Positions 1 to 18,167 are shown, counted from the first letter of the stretch. The stretch is DNA of 64,000 nucleotides from Trissonchulus latispiculum (GCA_030248195.1 JASAND010004371.1:19589-83588); one strand, 5' to 3'. Notes: generated by a model not told the origin, from the letters alone. A program made the numbers and translations.

Positions 1-240
1 CTCTGGGCCCACCAGGCCTGCCGGGCTCACCGGGCCTGCCTGATTCAGTTTGCGAGTCTGGGACGTGCAACAGCCCGGGCTTTGAGCCGTGCCTAGTAGT
101 GGGGCCCAGGCTTCGTAGTCCGGGCCTATCACCGGGCCTGAGGATTTTAAGCCGGGCCAAGGAGCGGGCCCGGGCTTTGGGCCGGGCCTGGTAGCGGGCT
201 CCGGGCTTTGATTGGGCTCCGGGCCAGGCCCGTGCCCTGC
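1..240. repeat. GC-rich degenerate tandem repeat, cut by the left edge
   Basis: The stretch is built from variants of CCGGGC/GGGCCTGG blocks spaced about 15-30 bases apart, for example gggctttgggccgggcctgg. It is far richer in G+C than the flanks. No frame reads as a known protein. It resembles a degenerate minisatellite or the GC-rich terminal arm of a transposon that continues outside the window. The arrays of GGGCCG units at 29.88-29.98 and 36.95-37.09 kb have a similar texture but a different unit. Confidence 0.6.
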
Positions 241-1190
241 CAGGTCAAATTCTTATCGGAACAACCATAGTCAGAGCACTGTTACGCACGGTACAAGTAA
301 GAAGTGTACTCAAGAGTGCCGCAAGTATGCGCTCGTGCGATTATATATATATATATATACTATAGAAGAAGAGAATAGGTAGTTTGCCAACTTCTCATAA
401 TTTCATAACGTAAGAGTGCCGGACTAAAATGGGGGGATGTTGCCTGTTTTGGTGGCGCGACCAATCAGAGGGGAGGTTGTCTTTTAAAGAATGGTCGAAA
501 TTTTTTTGTTAGCGTCCCCCATGGGATGGCTCAACAAAAATGGACTATATTAGCAGAATTAGAAGTAGTTCCTGAGAGCCCTATCCCCAAGCTGTGTTCA
601 GTTAAGCTATAATATAAGCTAATGTTAGCCAGTGTTTTAGCTTTTGGTAAACCCTTTAGGTTGTAAAATTGGGCGCATTCGTAGTTTCCATGCAGATTTT
701 TTGCGCGCTCTTTCAAAACCCTTTCCGAATTTCGGCAAAAGTGTTCTGAAATTACGTACTATTTATATAAACGGCAAACTTCTGTTAATTCAGAAAATTT
801 TGCACGAGAGTATATGCTGTCTAATTTTGTATGGGAGTATGAATTATGTTACTTATGTTTCGTAGGCGTCGTAATTTTATCTTATGTCCTAGTGCATTTT
901 GCTTGAATGTCTTAGTTGGCATCTAAATTAATATTTAAAAAAGCATAAGGAATTTCTTGTTAAGATCTGTTTTTCTTTGAATTTCAAATTTGCAATTGCA
1001 ATTGCACTCGACAAAACTGCAACTCTGACTGCAACTGCTTCTTTCAATGCAAGTTTTATAAACCATATCTTGCCTGTTTACAGTATATATATAATTTTTG
1101 AATTCTATTTTTAGTATAATATGTGCTATACTTTTTAGTGTGTAATAATTTTGATCCTAGAACTCTATTTTCAGATTTTTATGATTTAAT
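241..1190. other. Upstream region of TRAPPC3 with a (TA)n run and a diverged foldback remnant
   Basis: A (TA)n microsatellite lies at about 341-360. Bases 250-450 contain short matches (caagagtgc, actatagaagaagag, gcac-gttacgca) to the arms of the foldback element at 40.19-40.87 kb, so a decayed relative may be here, but I cannot set its ends. The rest, to the ATG at 1197, holds no supported gene. It must contain the TRAPPC3 promoter and 5' UTR, but no TATA box or initiator is convincing. Confidence 0.35.
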
Positions 1191-1196
1191 ATTAAT

Positions 1197-7244
<6,048 letters not shown>

Positions 7245-7384
7245 ATCATTTGTAGTTCTTCTTTTTATTCTAATTTTTATGTATGTATTTATTTATTGTC
7301 TGTTATACTCTATTATTGTTTGCATAGCTTGTTGTGATAGTGCTGTCTTTGGACTTCGTCATCAGTAATAAGTGTTTGTAGCAC

Positions 7385-7714
7385 CAAAAGTACATGATAC
7401 GTAAGAGTATGACAAGAGTCATACGCTATGTATTATCCGCTCGCTGCATCCGATGCGCGCTATCGGTTGACCCCCCCCCCCCCCATAAATTGTCAAAGAA
7501 ATTCGCCCGCTATGTTTACACGCAACAGACGCACTTTGAACCAACTGACTATTTGTATTTTCGAGCTTTAACGTGCAAACATAGCGTTCGAATTTGCTTT
7601 GATAAGGGGGGTCTGATTTAGGGGGGGGGTAAGCCGATAGCGTGCAGAGGATGTAGCAAGCTGATAATACATGAGTATGACGCTTGTCATACTCTTGTGT
7701 ATTATGTACTCTTG
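7385..7714. mobile_element. CAAGAG-family MITE downstream of TRAPPC3
   Basis: The terminal inverted repeats are CAAAAGTACATGATACGTAAGAG at the left, and the complement of CAAGAGTACATAATACACAAGAG at the right. Flanks are GTAGCAC (7378-7384) and TTAGCAC (7715-7721), a 7-bp duplication with one mismatch. The interior holds a C-run (about 7472-7484) and an opposed G-run, plus a gatgcgcgctatcgg / ccgatagcgtgc pair. It is closely related to the copy at 45849-46155 and has no coding capacity. Confidence 0.8.
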
Positions 7715-7739
7715 TTAGCACTATGAAAGAACGAATGAA

Positions 7740-7890
7740 ACTAGGATGTATGTCCCACCTCCGACCGAACCGAAAGTTCTGATCTGACGTGAGGATCGAA
7801 TCAATAACCTTTGGCTAACTTACGAGACCAACACTGTCCCGATTGAACCACCCGTGCACAATTGAACCAAGCTTATAGGTTCCAGCGTGA
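7740..7890 (-). repeat. tRNA-Thr-like SINE unit or tRNA pseudogene
   Basis: The minus strand shows a tRNA-like body with TTGGTCTCGTAA, matching the anticodon loop of tRNA-Thr(CGT). A 5-base insertion (GTTAG) follows, then CCAAAGGTTATTGATTCGATCC, where GATTCGATCC is the B box (plus-strand 7793-7806). The insertion breaks the anticodon stem, so a working tRNA is unlikely. The upstream AAGCTTGGTTCAATTG matches the 5' lead of the SINE at 2.93-3.17 kb. Best read as a tRNA-derived SINE. Confidence 0.55.
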
Positions 7891-8019
7891 AGAAATTTTA
7901 TTTTACGGGTCCCGTTAATTTTCTCAAACTAGCCACATGTCGGTCATTTTTAGTTCAGATTTGGAGTTGCTCCGTTTCACTTCAGTTTTTCCGCAATTGC
8001 GGGCCATTAATTGAGTAAA

Positions 8020-8020
8020 T

Positions 8021-8061
<41 letters not shown>

Positions 8062-8088
8062 TATATAATACATATATACGTGTATATA

Positions 8089-8122
<34 letters not shown>
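8020..8122. repeat. (TA)n microsatellite with interruptions
   Basis: Two long alternating TA runs (about 8024-8058 and 8092-8120) are separated by a tacgtgtat-containing interruption. The open frames crossing it (Tyr/Ile repeats) are artefacts. Confidence 0.85.
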
Positions 8123-8124
<2 letters not shown>

Positions 8125-8480
8125 CAAAGTGAAGAAAGTTTTCGCACATTAGCTTTAAGTATTTAGCTTGATTTAGGTATTTATATCTGAATGCAAGAAA
8201 TAAAAGCATTTTTATGTAGTTGGGTACCGTCCTGTAGTAAGTATTTGAAGCCGCCCGGCCTAAACCGGCCATGGTGAAAATCAATCAGGAATCTGCAATT
8301 TATCGCAGTCAAGCAAACATGTTAAACTATCTAACTCACTGTTAGCTTCTCACTGTTGCTGTAATCTTAAATAGAATGTCTTTAATTCACAGCAAATTGG
8401 CCGACAATAATCAAAATACTCTGGGGCTCTCGGCGTTTGAAAGTAGCCTCATTAAGCCTCGCATTTAGTTTCATATGGCC

Positions 8481-9323
8481 GTTTGCATCAAATGTGGTTA
8501 ACCATTTGTTAACCATTTGGTTATTCGCTAACCAAATGGTTAACTAACCATTTGCTTAGTAGCAACTTCCTTGCACCAAATGTGGTTGGCAAATGGTTAG
8601 TCAACCATATGGTTAGCAAATGGTTAGCCGGAGCTAGAGGCGGGACTTCTCTGAACCAATCAGACTACGCCGCTGCACTCGTTTATCCAATAAATACAGT
8701 AAAATTTTAAAAGGCTTCACTCACGATTAAACACATTTCAGTGTCGTGTTTTTATATAATTGCGATCTTGTGCCTTCTGTCTACGAAAACGAACTTTTAT
8801 AATTACTTATAAAGCAGGTTTAAAACATTCGTGAGACAAAACTCACTATGCAATTGGTAAAAGATAAAGGTCATATAAAAGCAGCGACATCTTGTGATCA
8901 ACTCCACAAAAATTATATTTCGAATACAACCACCTTTCAAGAACACTACCGATTTGAGCAATAGAAGATAGTTTTAAACTTTTCTTACCAACCTTACACA
9001 TGAATCACGCAAAAATATTGAATCACTTCAACATATTAGCCTATATATACTCCAACATGAATATACATTTCGTTTATTCTTCCTTAGTTCTACGGTTTGG
9101 TCTTTGAGTTTTTGCCAGAACCTGAAAACCTAATGCAAGTTCGTGGTTAACCCTGATCCAGAGCAGGGTTAGCCAACCACATGTTAACCGCTTGCTTAGC
9201 ATTTGGTTAGCAAGTGGTTAAGTTAACCACATTTGGTGCAAAATAGTTTTTGGTTAACGTCTAGTTAACCAAGTGGTTAGCAGCAAATCTGCAAACCATT
9301 TGCTAACCACATTTGGTGCAAAC
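8481..9323. mobile_element. Foldback element built of ggttaaccatttgg motifs
   Basis: The left end GTTTGCATCAAATGTGGTTA is mirrored by the right end TAACCACATTTGGTGCAAAC. Both terminal zones (8481-8640 and 9140-9323) are filled with permutations of GGTTAACCA, TTTGGTTAGCAAATGG and the like, so each arm can fold on itself as well as pair with the other. The ~500-base centre has no gene. No clear target duplication is seen. Confidence 0.65.
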
Positions 9324-9329
9324 CAGTGA

Positions 9330-11890
9330 TAATTTCTTCATCATCTTCTTGCTCCAGCGCTGACAGTACTAGGACAAAAACAGGACGGCCTTGGTTTAGT
9401 ATTATTATCATCATTTTATTATTATTCTTATTTATTATTATATTTACACAAAATCCTAAGAAAGCCTTCTGGGGAATAGACTGAGGGAGACATGCAAGTT
9501 AAAGTAATACAACCAATGGTGTCCAATAGCCTAAGGTGAATCGGCATCAACACCTAAATGAAGCGAGCTCACTAATTAGCTAGAAAGCTAAAACTTACGA
9601 GTTGCTGATTACAGCTGCAAAGGTTGACTTTCTTTCAAGAACGGAATGGCTGGTGTAGCCAAACTTTTCGGCTATATATCAAGTTGGATTTTGTGCCTGT
9701 CATTCACAATGTAGCATGATGTCTCAGCAGCTAAAACTAAAACTGCTAAGGACTTCGCGAAAAGCAGCGGCGCTTAAAGTTAAGTTTGGAATAATTTTTT
9801 TACAATTAATTAAATTGATTTATTTAAAACATACAGGGCCAGCAAGCTGACTGCTATAGGACAACCATTAGATTACCTTAAACGCTTATAAACGCCATTC
9901 CGTTGGGTTAAAGCTTTCGTATGAGTGGATTACATTTAAGATTTCGGCCTTTTCGTTTTTCGGCCGATGGGGCTTAGAAACTCGTTTATAGATCTGACTA
10001 AGTGACCTGTGGAGGTTTGCAGGATTGTCTTTACTCAGGAGCCTTGTGGCAATCAATGGAACAGCTAAGTCACTGTTCGCTAAACTCATTTATCAATCTG
10101 TGTTGAAATTATTTATCCAGAATTTCACATATCGTCACGCAACCCATTCAGGCCGACCAAAGGGGAGAATGTGCCCCCTGCGTTTGTCTGCTGCAAACGC
10201 AAGTTTAAAAACAGTATATGGGTATTTGGTTAGGAACAGAATAAGTCTGGGGGGTGAAAAAGTCCCCCTGTGCTTATTTCTGTATTCTAAATTTCCAGAG
10301 GAATTAACAACTACATGAATTTACGGCATGCTACAAGCTTCTTAGTCATTAAACAAATTTAAATGAACAGCCCGCGTTTTTCCATCTTTTCTATCTGAAT
10401 ACTCGTTGACCCCTAACCTTCCTCTTTCTCTAGTCTGTTTTGTCCCTAAGCCTGACGAACAGGCACACGTAGATTTCAGCCTTCCTAGTTGCTAATACCA
10501 AGCGGGGGGAAATAGTTATTGGAGGGACGATTACTACTGCCCTGGGTGTGACTGCCGTGCTTTTTGTACCAATAACCGTATGGTAGTTTTGCTTGGGGAT
10601 CATGTTTCTGTAATTGATCTTCGTCTCTCCGTCTCTTGACTGCGGTCTACGGGGAGCGAGCACCACTTACGGGCCACGACATGAGCCTAAAAGTGGGAGA
10701 GCAGAGCCCAGACCAAAAAACTGCGAAGCATTCGAAAAATGTAGACTCATTAGCGAATGAGTCGAAATTGGCGAAATGTATACGCATATTCGAATAGTTG
10801 TTTACTATTCAAAATAGATAATGAACGTATATTCTAAATATTTTTCAGTCTTACTTTAGTTGATTGCTTAATATAATGGAAGAGTTTGGTATTCGTTGCA
10901 GGATTCGACTTAAGTTAAACTGAATCTAAAAAGACTAGAATGTGTCGATGTGTCTAATTTAGCTTTTCGGCATTGGCATATATACCATAGCAGGAAAACA
11001 AGTTTCTCGAAGTGTAGGAAAGCTAAACGCTAAAAGCTAAAAAAGCAAAAGAAACGTCTTCCCGAGGGCTGGGTTTCTAAAATTGCTTAATGAACGCTCA
11101 ATATTTTGAGAAAAATGTTAGCTTTATCCGATTTTTGTCAAAATTTTCAAGGGCGCTTATTTCTCCCTAACAAAATGTCCAAACACAAAAATCTTGAAAA
11201 TAGTCCATTTCCATGAAAACAATTTCCAAAAAATGTGTGCGTAAAGCCGTTTTTTAACTGCCTACATGAGCTGAGAGAAATCAATGTTCGAAACAATCGA
11301 GTTCAAAATCATATTTTCAATGGCGTGCTCATGGCGAGATGCTGCAGAGCAGAGAGATCAAAGTTTTTTTCGAAAAATAAACCAAATCAAAATCATACAA
11401 ACTTCGAAAACTAGTTTTCTTTGTTATCCCTTATTCGTAAAAGAATCGAAGAATGCCTACTTTCAAGAGAAAGTTGCAGGTTTTGTTGAGAGCATTCGAA
11501 TTACAATATTTTGTGCATGGTCTCATTACATTCATCACTTTTCCTTCCAAAACGCAGCTTTTTAGGGACGCTTTCAGTTATTTTCTGGGCGCAAGCTGGA
11601 GTCAACATTATCTCTGATGAACAATTAAATTTAGTAGGAGCAGAAACATTTGAAAATTGCTAGTACCTATTTTTCTATGTTTCAGAAACTTCTTCGGCTT
11701 TTGACACAAAATTAGAAAGCATGAAGTTTTATGAATAGAAAGAGACGTCTGCAGAAATAATCTGAACTAGTTCTGTCTGTGTGCAAGAAAGCAGTCAATT
11801 TCGCACAAAATTAAATTTTAATATTCCCTACATTAAAATGACTTAACTGATCTGAAACTAATCTGAGACATTTTCCTACTTTTAATATTT
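9330..11890. other. No supportable gene
   Basis: AT-rich sequence. An open frame on the minus strand (9886-10089, 67 codons, with HRSLSQIYKRVSKPHRPKN in its middle) and one on the plus strand (11284-11565, 93 codons) have protein-like composition. Neither has recognisable domains or splice context, so I do not call them genes. Confidence 0.4.
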
Positions 11891-11897
11891 CTTTTAG

Positions 11898-12028
11898 GTA
11901 TGGGAGACGCTGTTTGTTCATTTTTTCCAAATACTTTAGGTTCTATGATACAGACATCAGAAACACTTACACCGCATTATTCCAGTCCACAGTCAACTGT
12001 CGAAACAACTTGTATAGTGTGGCAATAA
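11898..12028 (+). CDS. Candidate terminal exon of an unrecognised gene
   Basis: A good acceptor (tttaatatttcttttag) is followed by an open frame from ATG 11900 of 42 codons ending in TAA, with an AATAAA polyadenylation motif overlapping the stop (12024-12029). The product is Ser/Thr-rich (motif YSSPQSTVETT). No upstream exon could be joined and no family is recognised. It may be a chance combination of signals. Confidence 0.25.
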
Positions 12029-12055
12029 AGAAAGTTTTCAATGTTGGGCATAGTT

Positions 12056-13922
12056 GACGTAATAATTTCTGTATTTAGTAAATACTGTATTTACTGGCCG
12101 ATTTCAGTAAATACTTTATTTACTAGGAGGAATTGTATTTTTTTAAACTTCCTATGATTACACTTAAATAGGATTTTTACAGAAATTGGTCCAGTCAATA
12201 GACTGCATTTCCTAGTAAATTCTTTATTTTCTGTTAAACACCTTTGTAATGCTAGTAGAAGGCAACCTGACTACTAAGCACTACGGATGGGTACTGCGCG
12301 CTAGGAAACAGCAGACCTGAAGGAGATGTTGTTCCAGTCGACCTGTAGCAACAACCTCGCCTAACCTCTGGAACAACAGTGACCCTAACTCAGACAGAAT
12401 TACAAAACAACACCACAAAGTTACGCTCAAACTAGACTCAGACTGCCAGACTTTCTAAACTACCTAACTGCCTACCGAACAACAAATGCTAAGGCCTAAT
12501 CTACAAATGTTTGGAGACCAGATTTAATGTTTGAACCTAACTAAAAATACTTTCACAAATTATCAAAATTACTTTCACAAAATTTCAGAGAGAGTTACCA
12601 AAATACAAAACCACAATTATAATTAGAACAGGAACTTGACAACTTACTAAATTACCATCATTCAAATATTCCCATATATATAGAAAGAGACCATAAATAC
12701 ATACACAGCAAATAGTCGGTCAGAGGGGCTGATCTGGCCGGAACGACCAGATCGGGGGACGGTTATATATAGAATTAGGGGAAATACAAACAGTATAAAG
12801 GCAAACAGCAGAATAGACAGAAACTAGGGATCCTAGACAGAAGGGACTGAAGTAAAAGAACACTAAGGGGGAGAACTCGTGTATACCAAAAATACGTATA
12901 TATCAGACTCCACTAAAAACCCAACCGCTCCTTATGGAAGAAAAACTTATAACTGAATAACTTTCTGTTCTTGCGTCAGACCACCCCCCTAAGTAACCAA
13001 TCAGCGTAGAGTATTGATTTTTGAGAGAAGCCTGGAAAGTTCTGATTGGATGGAGTTTCCTATCTAGTTTTGCTAAACGACAGCGCCGCCTGGCGGCTAA
13101 ATAAAAACACGTTACAAAAAGACTAGTTTAGGGAGAAATCTCACTCACATGAATTTCGCACACACATTTCTTAACATTTTCAAAAATACACACACATACA
13201 TTTATACATCAGTCACACTAAAAATACCCACCCATTACACCTTCATCGATGGTGTGTGGTCAGGGAAACAAAAAGCATGCCGACGTCATATTTAAAGTCA
13301 AGATGAATAGGTCACACATGATCGGAATATGTGCAGAAGAGGTGCACGAAGATAAACTTCCAAGGTTAAATAAATTTTTTACAAACTGAGAAATTATTTA
13401 ATGTAAACAGTTTCTGAAATCAAAAACTTGTATTAGTTATGATTAACAATAGATTAATTAAAAATTATTAATAAGTTGATTAATGGCTTTAAACCTGTTT
13501 GCTTTATATAACTAAGCTAGAACATTATACAGTGCAAATGGCAAGCTTAAAACTTTAAAGTAAATTTATTGTTTATCTTTACATAAGATGTCAGTAAAAC
13601 AGTTTGGCCCTTTAAAATACTGTGCTAATATAATAATTTGTAGTTGTGTAAAGTAATTTATTTAATTTTTGAGGTTTATCTTCATGCACCCCTTTTGCAC
13701 GCATTATGATTATGTATGACCTATCTTGACTTTAAAGGCAGGCTTCTTTGTTTCCCTGGCCCCACACAATCGATAGAGGTGATTAACAGAATATACGTAA
13801 TTTACTAGAAAATGCAGTATTTACTGGACCAATTAGAAAATACAATTCCTGCTAGTAAATGCAGTATTTACTGAAATCGTTTGGTAAATACAGTATTTAC
13901 TGAATACAGAAATTACTACGCC
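12056..13922. mobile_element. 1.87 kb inverted-repeat element with tttactgaaatac motifs and a nested palindrome
   Basis: The left zone (GTAATAATTTCTGTATTTAG, 12058-12240) and right zone (13795-13922) are reverse complements built from agtaaatactgtatttact units. Inside lies a second inverted-repeat pair (13240-13300 against 13720-13779, around ATCGATGGTGTGTGGTCAGG). Between 12280 and 13130 there is LTR-like sequence that shares short blocks with 47.5 and 59.4 kb. No open reading frame suggests a transposase. The boundaries of the three nested parts are approximate. Confidence 0.6.
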
Positions 13923-14206
13923 ATAGTAACCGGATGTTCAAAAGTATCTACTGTAAAAATAAAAAAATTGCGAAAAACGGTAGTCCAGTATCCAGTATGC
14001 CACTGGACGCGGTATACATCACTCTGTGCTGCGATCTATATTTAAAGACAACCTTTTGTCTTTTAGTTTTCAACATTTTCCTTTTTTCCCGAAAGCCTTA
14101 GACGGCTTCAAGCTGGTTGTTGATTGCCAATTAATATTTTAAAAGCATTATCTATAAATTTTTTAATTGCAGCTTGTGTTGTATATTTAACCTTGCGTAC
14201 AAAATC

Positions 14207-14467
14207 TTAGGGCTCTGGATTAAATACTATAGAAACATTTGCTAATCCCGCTTCTGGAGTTATTCCAACTTGTCCTATAACTCCCAACAATGCCAGCAAT
14301 TCACACAGCAAACCTGATTGAGCATCTGGTAATGGCTTCCAGGTAGGGAATCCTCTGCACAGCACTGTTGGTGCACATCGTGAACCACTTCTGAATACTG
14401 TAAGCAGAACTTCTGTGGTATTGTAATGTTTGCTTAAATCTTCAAAAACTTCAGGAGATGCCCGCAT
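14207..14467 (-). CDS. Hypothetical protein, 86 aa
   Basis: An intronless ATG-to-stop frame with mixed, protein-like composition. It has a hydrophobic segment around residues 52-66 (LLCELLALLGVIGQVG) and a hydrophilic N-terminus (MRASPEVFEDLSKH). I recognise no domain. It lies in a region with no other gene and could be an exon or fragment of a larger gene. The translated composition is clearly better than that of the AT-rich surroundings, which is the only support. Confidence 0.35.
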   Translation of the reverse strand: MRASPEVFEDLSKHYNTTEVLLTVFRSGSRCAPTVLCRGFPTWKPLPDAQSGLLCELLALLGVIGQVGITPEAGLANVSIVFNPEP

Positions 14468-14784
14468 TATGGTATATTATATATTATTTTTTATGTCCGG
14501 ACAATATCTGAATTGAGGAAAATATCGGGATATTCGGTTACATTTCAGACAAAGTAATGAAAAATTTGCCAAATTTTGGCAAAAATTATCAAAATTTTTA
14601 AAATATTTTTCAAAAAGTTCCTGAAAATGTTTTTGAAATCAAGTTTGTAGCTTGGCTTTATTACGGTAGGCCGTGGCACACCAAAAATTACAATTTACAA
14701 TTACAAATTACAATCAAATTTAACAGTAAAACAAAAATATTTCTGAAAATTCAATTTTGACTAGGCGGATATCCGGATATGAAA

Positions 14785-14786
<2 letters not shown>

Positions 14787-14828
<42 letters not shown>

Positions 14829-14848
14829 GAGAGAGAGTGTGTGGTTTG
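14787..14848. repeat. (GA)n microsatellite
   Basis: About 30 GA units with two GT interruptions near the right end. The flanking tatccgg motifs recur at 14495-14530 and 14765-14780. Confidence 0.9.
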
Positions 14849-15248
14849 GTGTGACATGGTCCAAATTTGAATTGACCCAAGCATTCTGATTGGCTGTTTT
14901 CGTAATATCAGCTAGCCAATAAAATGAAAGAAGGGGTACGGTAGTTTGAACGATTGACAGGAAGAAAGGGAAAGGTCTAGAATTTGCAGTAAACGTAGAT
15001 TATAACAGAATTTTACAATTCTACGAAATTCCTGAAACAAAAGAAACTATTTATGACTGTTTGTTGCTTGTTGCGAGATAATATATGCATAAAAACTGTG
15101 CTGGGAAAATGACCTTTGACCCGAGGTAACTCCAAAACAAAGGCAATTAAGATGACAGCAATAAAACTAATTGTATTGCAAGGTTATATAAAGAAAATTT
15201 TGAAAATAGATTAGTCAGTAGCAAACTTTGCCTTTTTCGTTTCAAGCC

Positions 15249-16973
15249 ATGAATAATCTTGAGTTCGAGGAAATTAATCTTAGTACTAGGGGCAATGGTT
15301 ATGTAATTCAAAATTTTGTTTTCTTGAAAGACTGGGAAAAGAATGGCAGTTTTTACTTAAAGTGTCAGAATAAACGATAATGTCGTGCCAGGGCTGTAAT
15401 ATCTAATGGACGTGCTCGAATCACTGGAGCACACAATCACGATCCGCCTGATTTGATCCGAAACCAGTTTTTATGTCGTGCCAAGTAAGTATATTGCTAT
15501 TTTTGCAACTTCTAATTTTTGCGTGCTGTACTGCTGGGCGATTTCAGCGGGAAACTGCGCAGGTGTGAGTCCTTACCAGATAGCAGTTTAAGCTAGCAGT
15601 TTTTTCAAATTCTATACCTAATTTACTAAATTTAATTATTATATAATGGGAATATATATTTTTTAAAAATTTGTGGCTTTGTGTAAATTATTAATTCCAT
15701 GTTAACTATTCACTGCTTACTGTTCGCTTCTAACTATATATTCACTGCTTACTAATATTTTATTCACTGCTTACCGCCGCTACTAACTTTGTTTCTTCTT
15801 TTCAGAAAGCAGCTCAGAATCCCAGATCAATTGGAACTCCGGTGACGCGGCTTTATGAGCAAATTCGACAAGAAGTTTTGGAGGAGCAAGGCCCAGCCCA
15901 TGCAGACCAGGAAGAAGCCATAGCCAAAATTCCGGACTTTTCCCGAGCCAGAAATTCGATGTACTACGCCCGAAACTCCCAACTCCCTGCCAATCCTACC
16001 ACTCGTCAAGAAATTTCATTTGACAGTCTTGACGACTTCCTTCGCACCAGGACAACGAGCTCTTTTTATTAGGAGACTCTGGCGAAGGAGATGACAATCG
16101 TATTTTAATGTTTGGTTCTTCCAGAAGTGTCCGATGCTGCTGCTGCTTCTCGATGGCAAATCGACGGCACATTTTGGACAACCCCAGTACTTTTTACCCA
16201 ATTATTCACTATTCATGCCGAAGCTCTAGGGCAACTCTCTCCCCTTATATTCTTCCTCCTGCTTTCGAAATCCCAGAACTGTTACACTCGAGCCTTCCAG
16301 ATGTTGCTGAATTACCTGCAGCAACAGAATATTCAGATAATTGCCCTGCTTGAAGTCATTTCTGATTTTGAATTAGCAGCTATGAACGCTGTTCTCCAAG
16401 TTTTCCCTGGGGTCCGTTCTCAAGAATGCTATTTTCTTTTCGCTCAATCAATTTACCGGAAGATTCAGACAGCGGGTTTGGCAGTTCGCTATCACGAAGA
16501 TGCTCAGTTCAGACAGCATCTTCGTATGATGGTTTGGTACCAGCTCATCATCGTCAAGTGTTTTCGGCCCATTTGGCAGCTGTATTTGCTTACGACCCCG
16601 CTCTAACGGCTATGCTCCAGGACTATTTTGTTCCCACCTGGGTTAATGGTGCCTTTCCACCAGATCGATGGGACTTTTATCGTGCCAGCGTTCGAACCAA
16701 CAACGGCGTCGAGGCGTGGCATTCCCGTTTTAACAAGCTCGTTGCAATTCCCCACGGCAGCTTTTCAAATTCCTTGCCGGTCTGAAATGTGAATTCGAGA
16801 TCATTTCCACTAAACTCTCAGGTCGAACTGCCGGGCATCCCATTCCTCCCAAGGACCGTACATATGCTAAAATTGGCCGCCGTATCGATGCTCTGAAGCT
16901 GGAATTCAACGTGCGACCACCTGTGGACTATTTAACCGCGATTAGTCACCTTGTCCCTTCTATGCCTCAGTAA
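15249..16973 (+). pseudogene. FLYWCH zinc finger + MULE transposase pseudogene
   Basis: A Mutator-superfamily transposase of the FLYWCH-MULE type found in many invertebrates. From ATG 15249 the FLYWCH finger can be read: GNGYVIQNFVF, then FYLKCQNKR, an in-frame TAA, CRARAV and GAHNHDPP. A GTAAGT donor at 15485 and a ttcttcttttcag acceptor ending at 15805 suggest one intron. The transposase follows from 15806 to the TAA at 16971. It carries all three catalytic acidic positions: WQIDGTF (first Asp), SDFELAAMNAV (second Asp) and RTNNGVEAWHSRFN (Glu). At least four lesions break it: the TAA in the finger, a frame offset at the splice junction, and frameshifts near 16070-16115 and 16500-16620. The C-terminus (PPVDYL to SHLVPSMPQ) is open. 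A terminal inverted repeat was not identified. Non-functional copy. Confidence 0.85.
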
Positions 16974-16979
16974 AGCATT

Positions 16980-17560
16980 GACTGATTGATTGATTGATTT
17001 TTTGTTTGAGTCGTCTATAAATGTCAAATTTTGTACATATAATTGTGCTAGAATTTGGCAAAATTGTAATTGCAAACTTCTGTATTGCGAAGTTGTGCTA
17101 GAATTTGGTCAGAACAATGTAACTGTAACTGTAAAATGTAAAACTGTAAATGTAACAGTTTGGAATTTTGAATTTGCGTAATTTTCCAAATGTTTTTATA
17201 ATTCTGAAATTATAATTATCATAATTATAATTTTGAAATTATATGTAAAACTTTGGAATTTTAAAATTGTGTAATTTTGTAAATGTTTATTGTTTTTGAA
17301 ATTTTGAATTACGTACTGCATTCTAACATATTAATACTGATTCTGCTTCCATTGCTAAAATAAATTAGCTACTTTTCTTATTATAAGTTCAAACATAACA
17401 TTAAATTTCATAATGCACAGTTAAGGCAGATGAAAGTAATATACTGCTTCAGTAAAGTGGTAGGCGGAGCTAATGAAAGGCGGAGTTGAAACTAATTGAT
17501 TGACAGTTGGGCCACTTCGAATTTGGGCCAAAGCAGACTACACCGTGTGTGTTTGTATAT
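16980..17560. other. No supportable gene
   Basis: AT-rich sequence with a short (gatt)n run at about 16979-17000 and simple aactgtaa-type repeats at 17110-17160. Nothing more is seen before the duplicated block that starts near 17563. Confidence 0.4.
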
Positions 17561-17667
17561 ATACCTAGAATGTCATTGGTCCTGTTTAAATGAATATTCA
17601 TTTTAACAAGTTAAATTTATTCATTATCAGTTTTATCCATCTACTGTCTGTGTTTTTTTATTTCTAG

Positions 17668-17733
17668 GAGCAGTTCTGTCGTGGATTTCCTAAACCATAC
17701 CACAATCGGATTCCAGACTTCCAGATTCTTTGA
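17668..17733 (+). CDS. Gene A terminal exon, copy 1 (orphan)
   Basis: The acceptor tttttttatttctag is followed by 21 codons (EQFCRGFPKPYHNRIPDFQI plus L) and TGA. Copy 2 at 38334-38399 gives the same 21 residues although third codon positions and flanks differ, which argues for past protein-level constraint. The upstream exons seen near copy 2 (35.7-36.5 kb) have no counterpart here, so this copy is an orphan exon. Confidence 0.45.
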   Translation, partial: EQFCRGFPKPYHNRIPDFQIL

Positions 17734-18167
17734 AATGCCACGACAGCGTTGACGTATTCAAGATTTGCCTTGACAATATTCTCACTGCGGGCAAAACTCT
17801 GAAATCGAGAGTTTAAAGTGCCGTAGTGCTGCAAAGCGTTGCTGAATCTGTGAATCGTGCAGATATTATTGTAAATTAGAATTTGCTTTTATATTAAACG
17901 GCAATTTACAGGGCTGTATCCTGTACCAATTTATATGCTGCTACTGAGGGATAGTGGGTTAGCTGTCTTTTCCATTACCCCCAGTGCTAATAATTTCTTA
18001 ATTTGGCCAATCGAGCTGACAGTTTGAGTGTGATAAACGTATAAGAACGTTTTGGCCAACGCTGAGCTTAAATATCGAAAATCCTTCGATTTCGCGAAAT
18101 TGACAGTGATCAGTTGGAGCGTTTCTCTCTTATCGCAGCAAATTAAAGCAAAAAAACATTTGCAGTA

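Noticed and set aside
1..240. Collagen-like coding sequence in the GC-rich start
   Set aside because: No frame keeps Gly at every third residue; the repeat period is irregular.
7740..7890. A functional tRNA-Thr(CGT) gene on the minus strand
   Set aside because: A 5-base insertion breaks the anticodon stem and the acceptor ends do not pair.
7924..8284. Tyr/Ile repeat ORFs
   Set aside because: They translate a (TA)n microsatellite.
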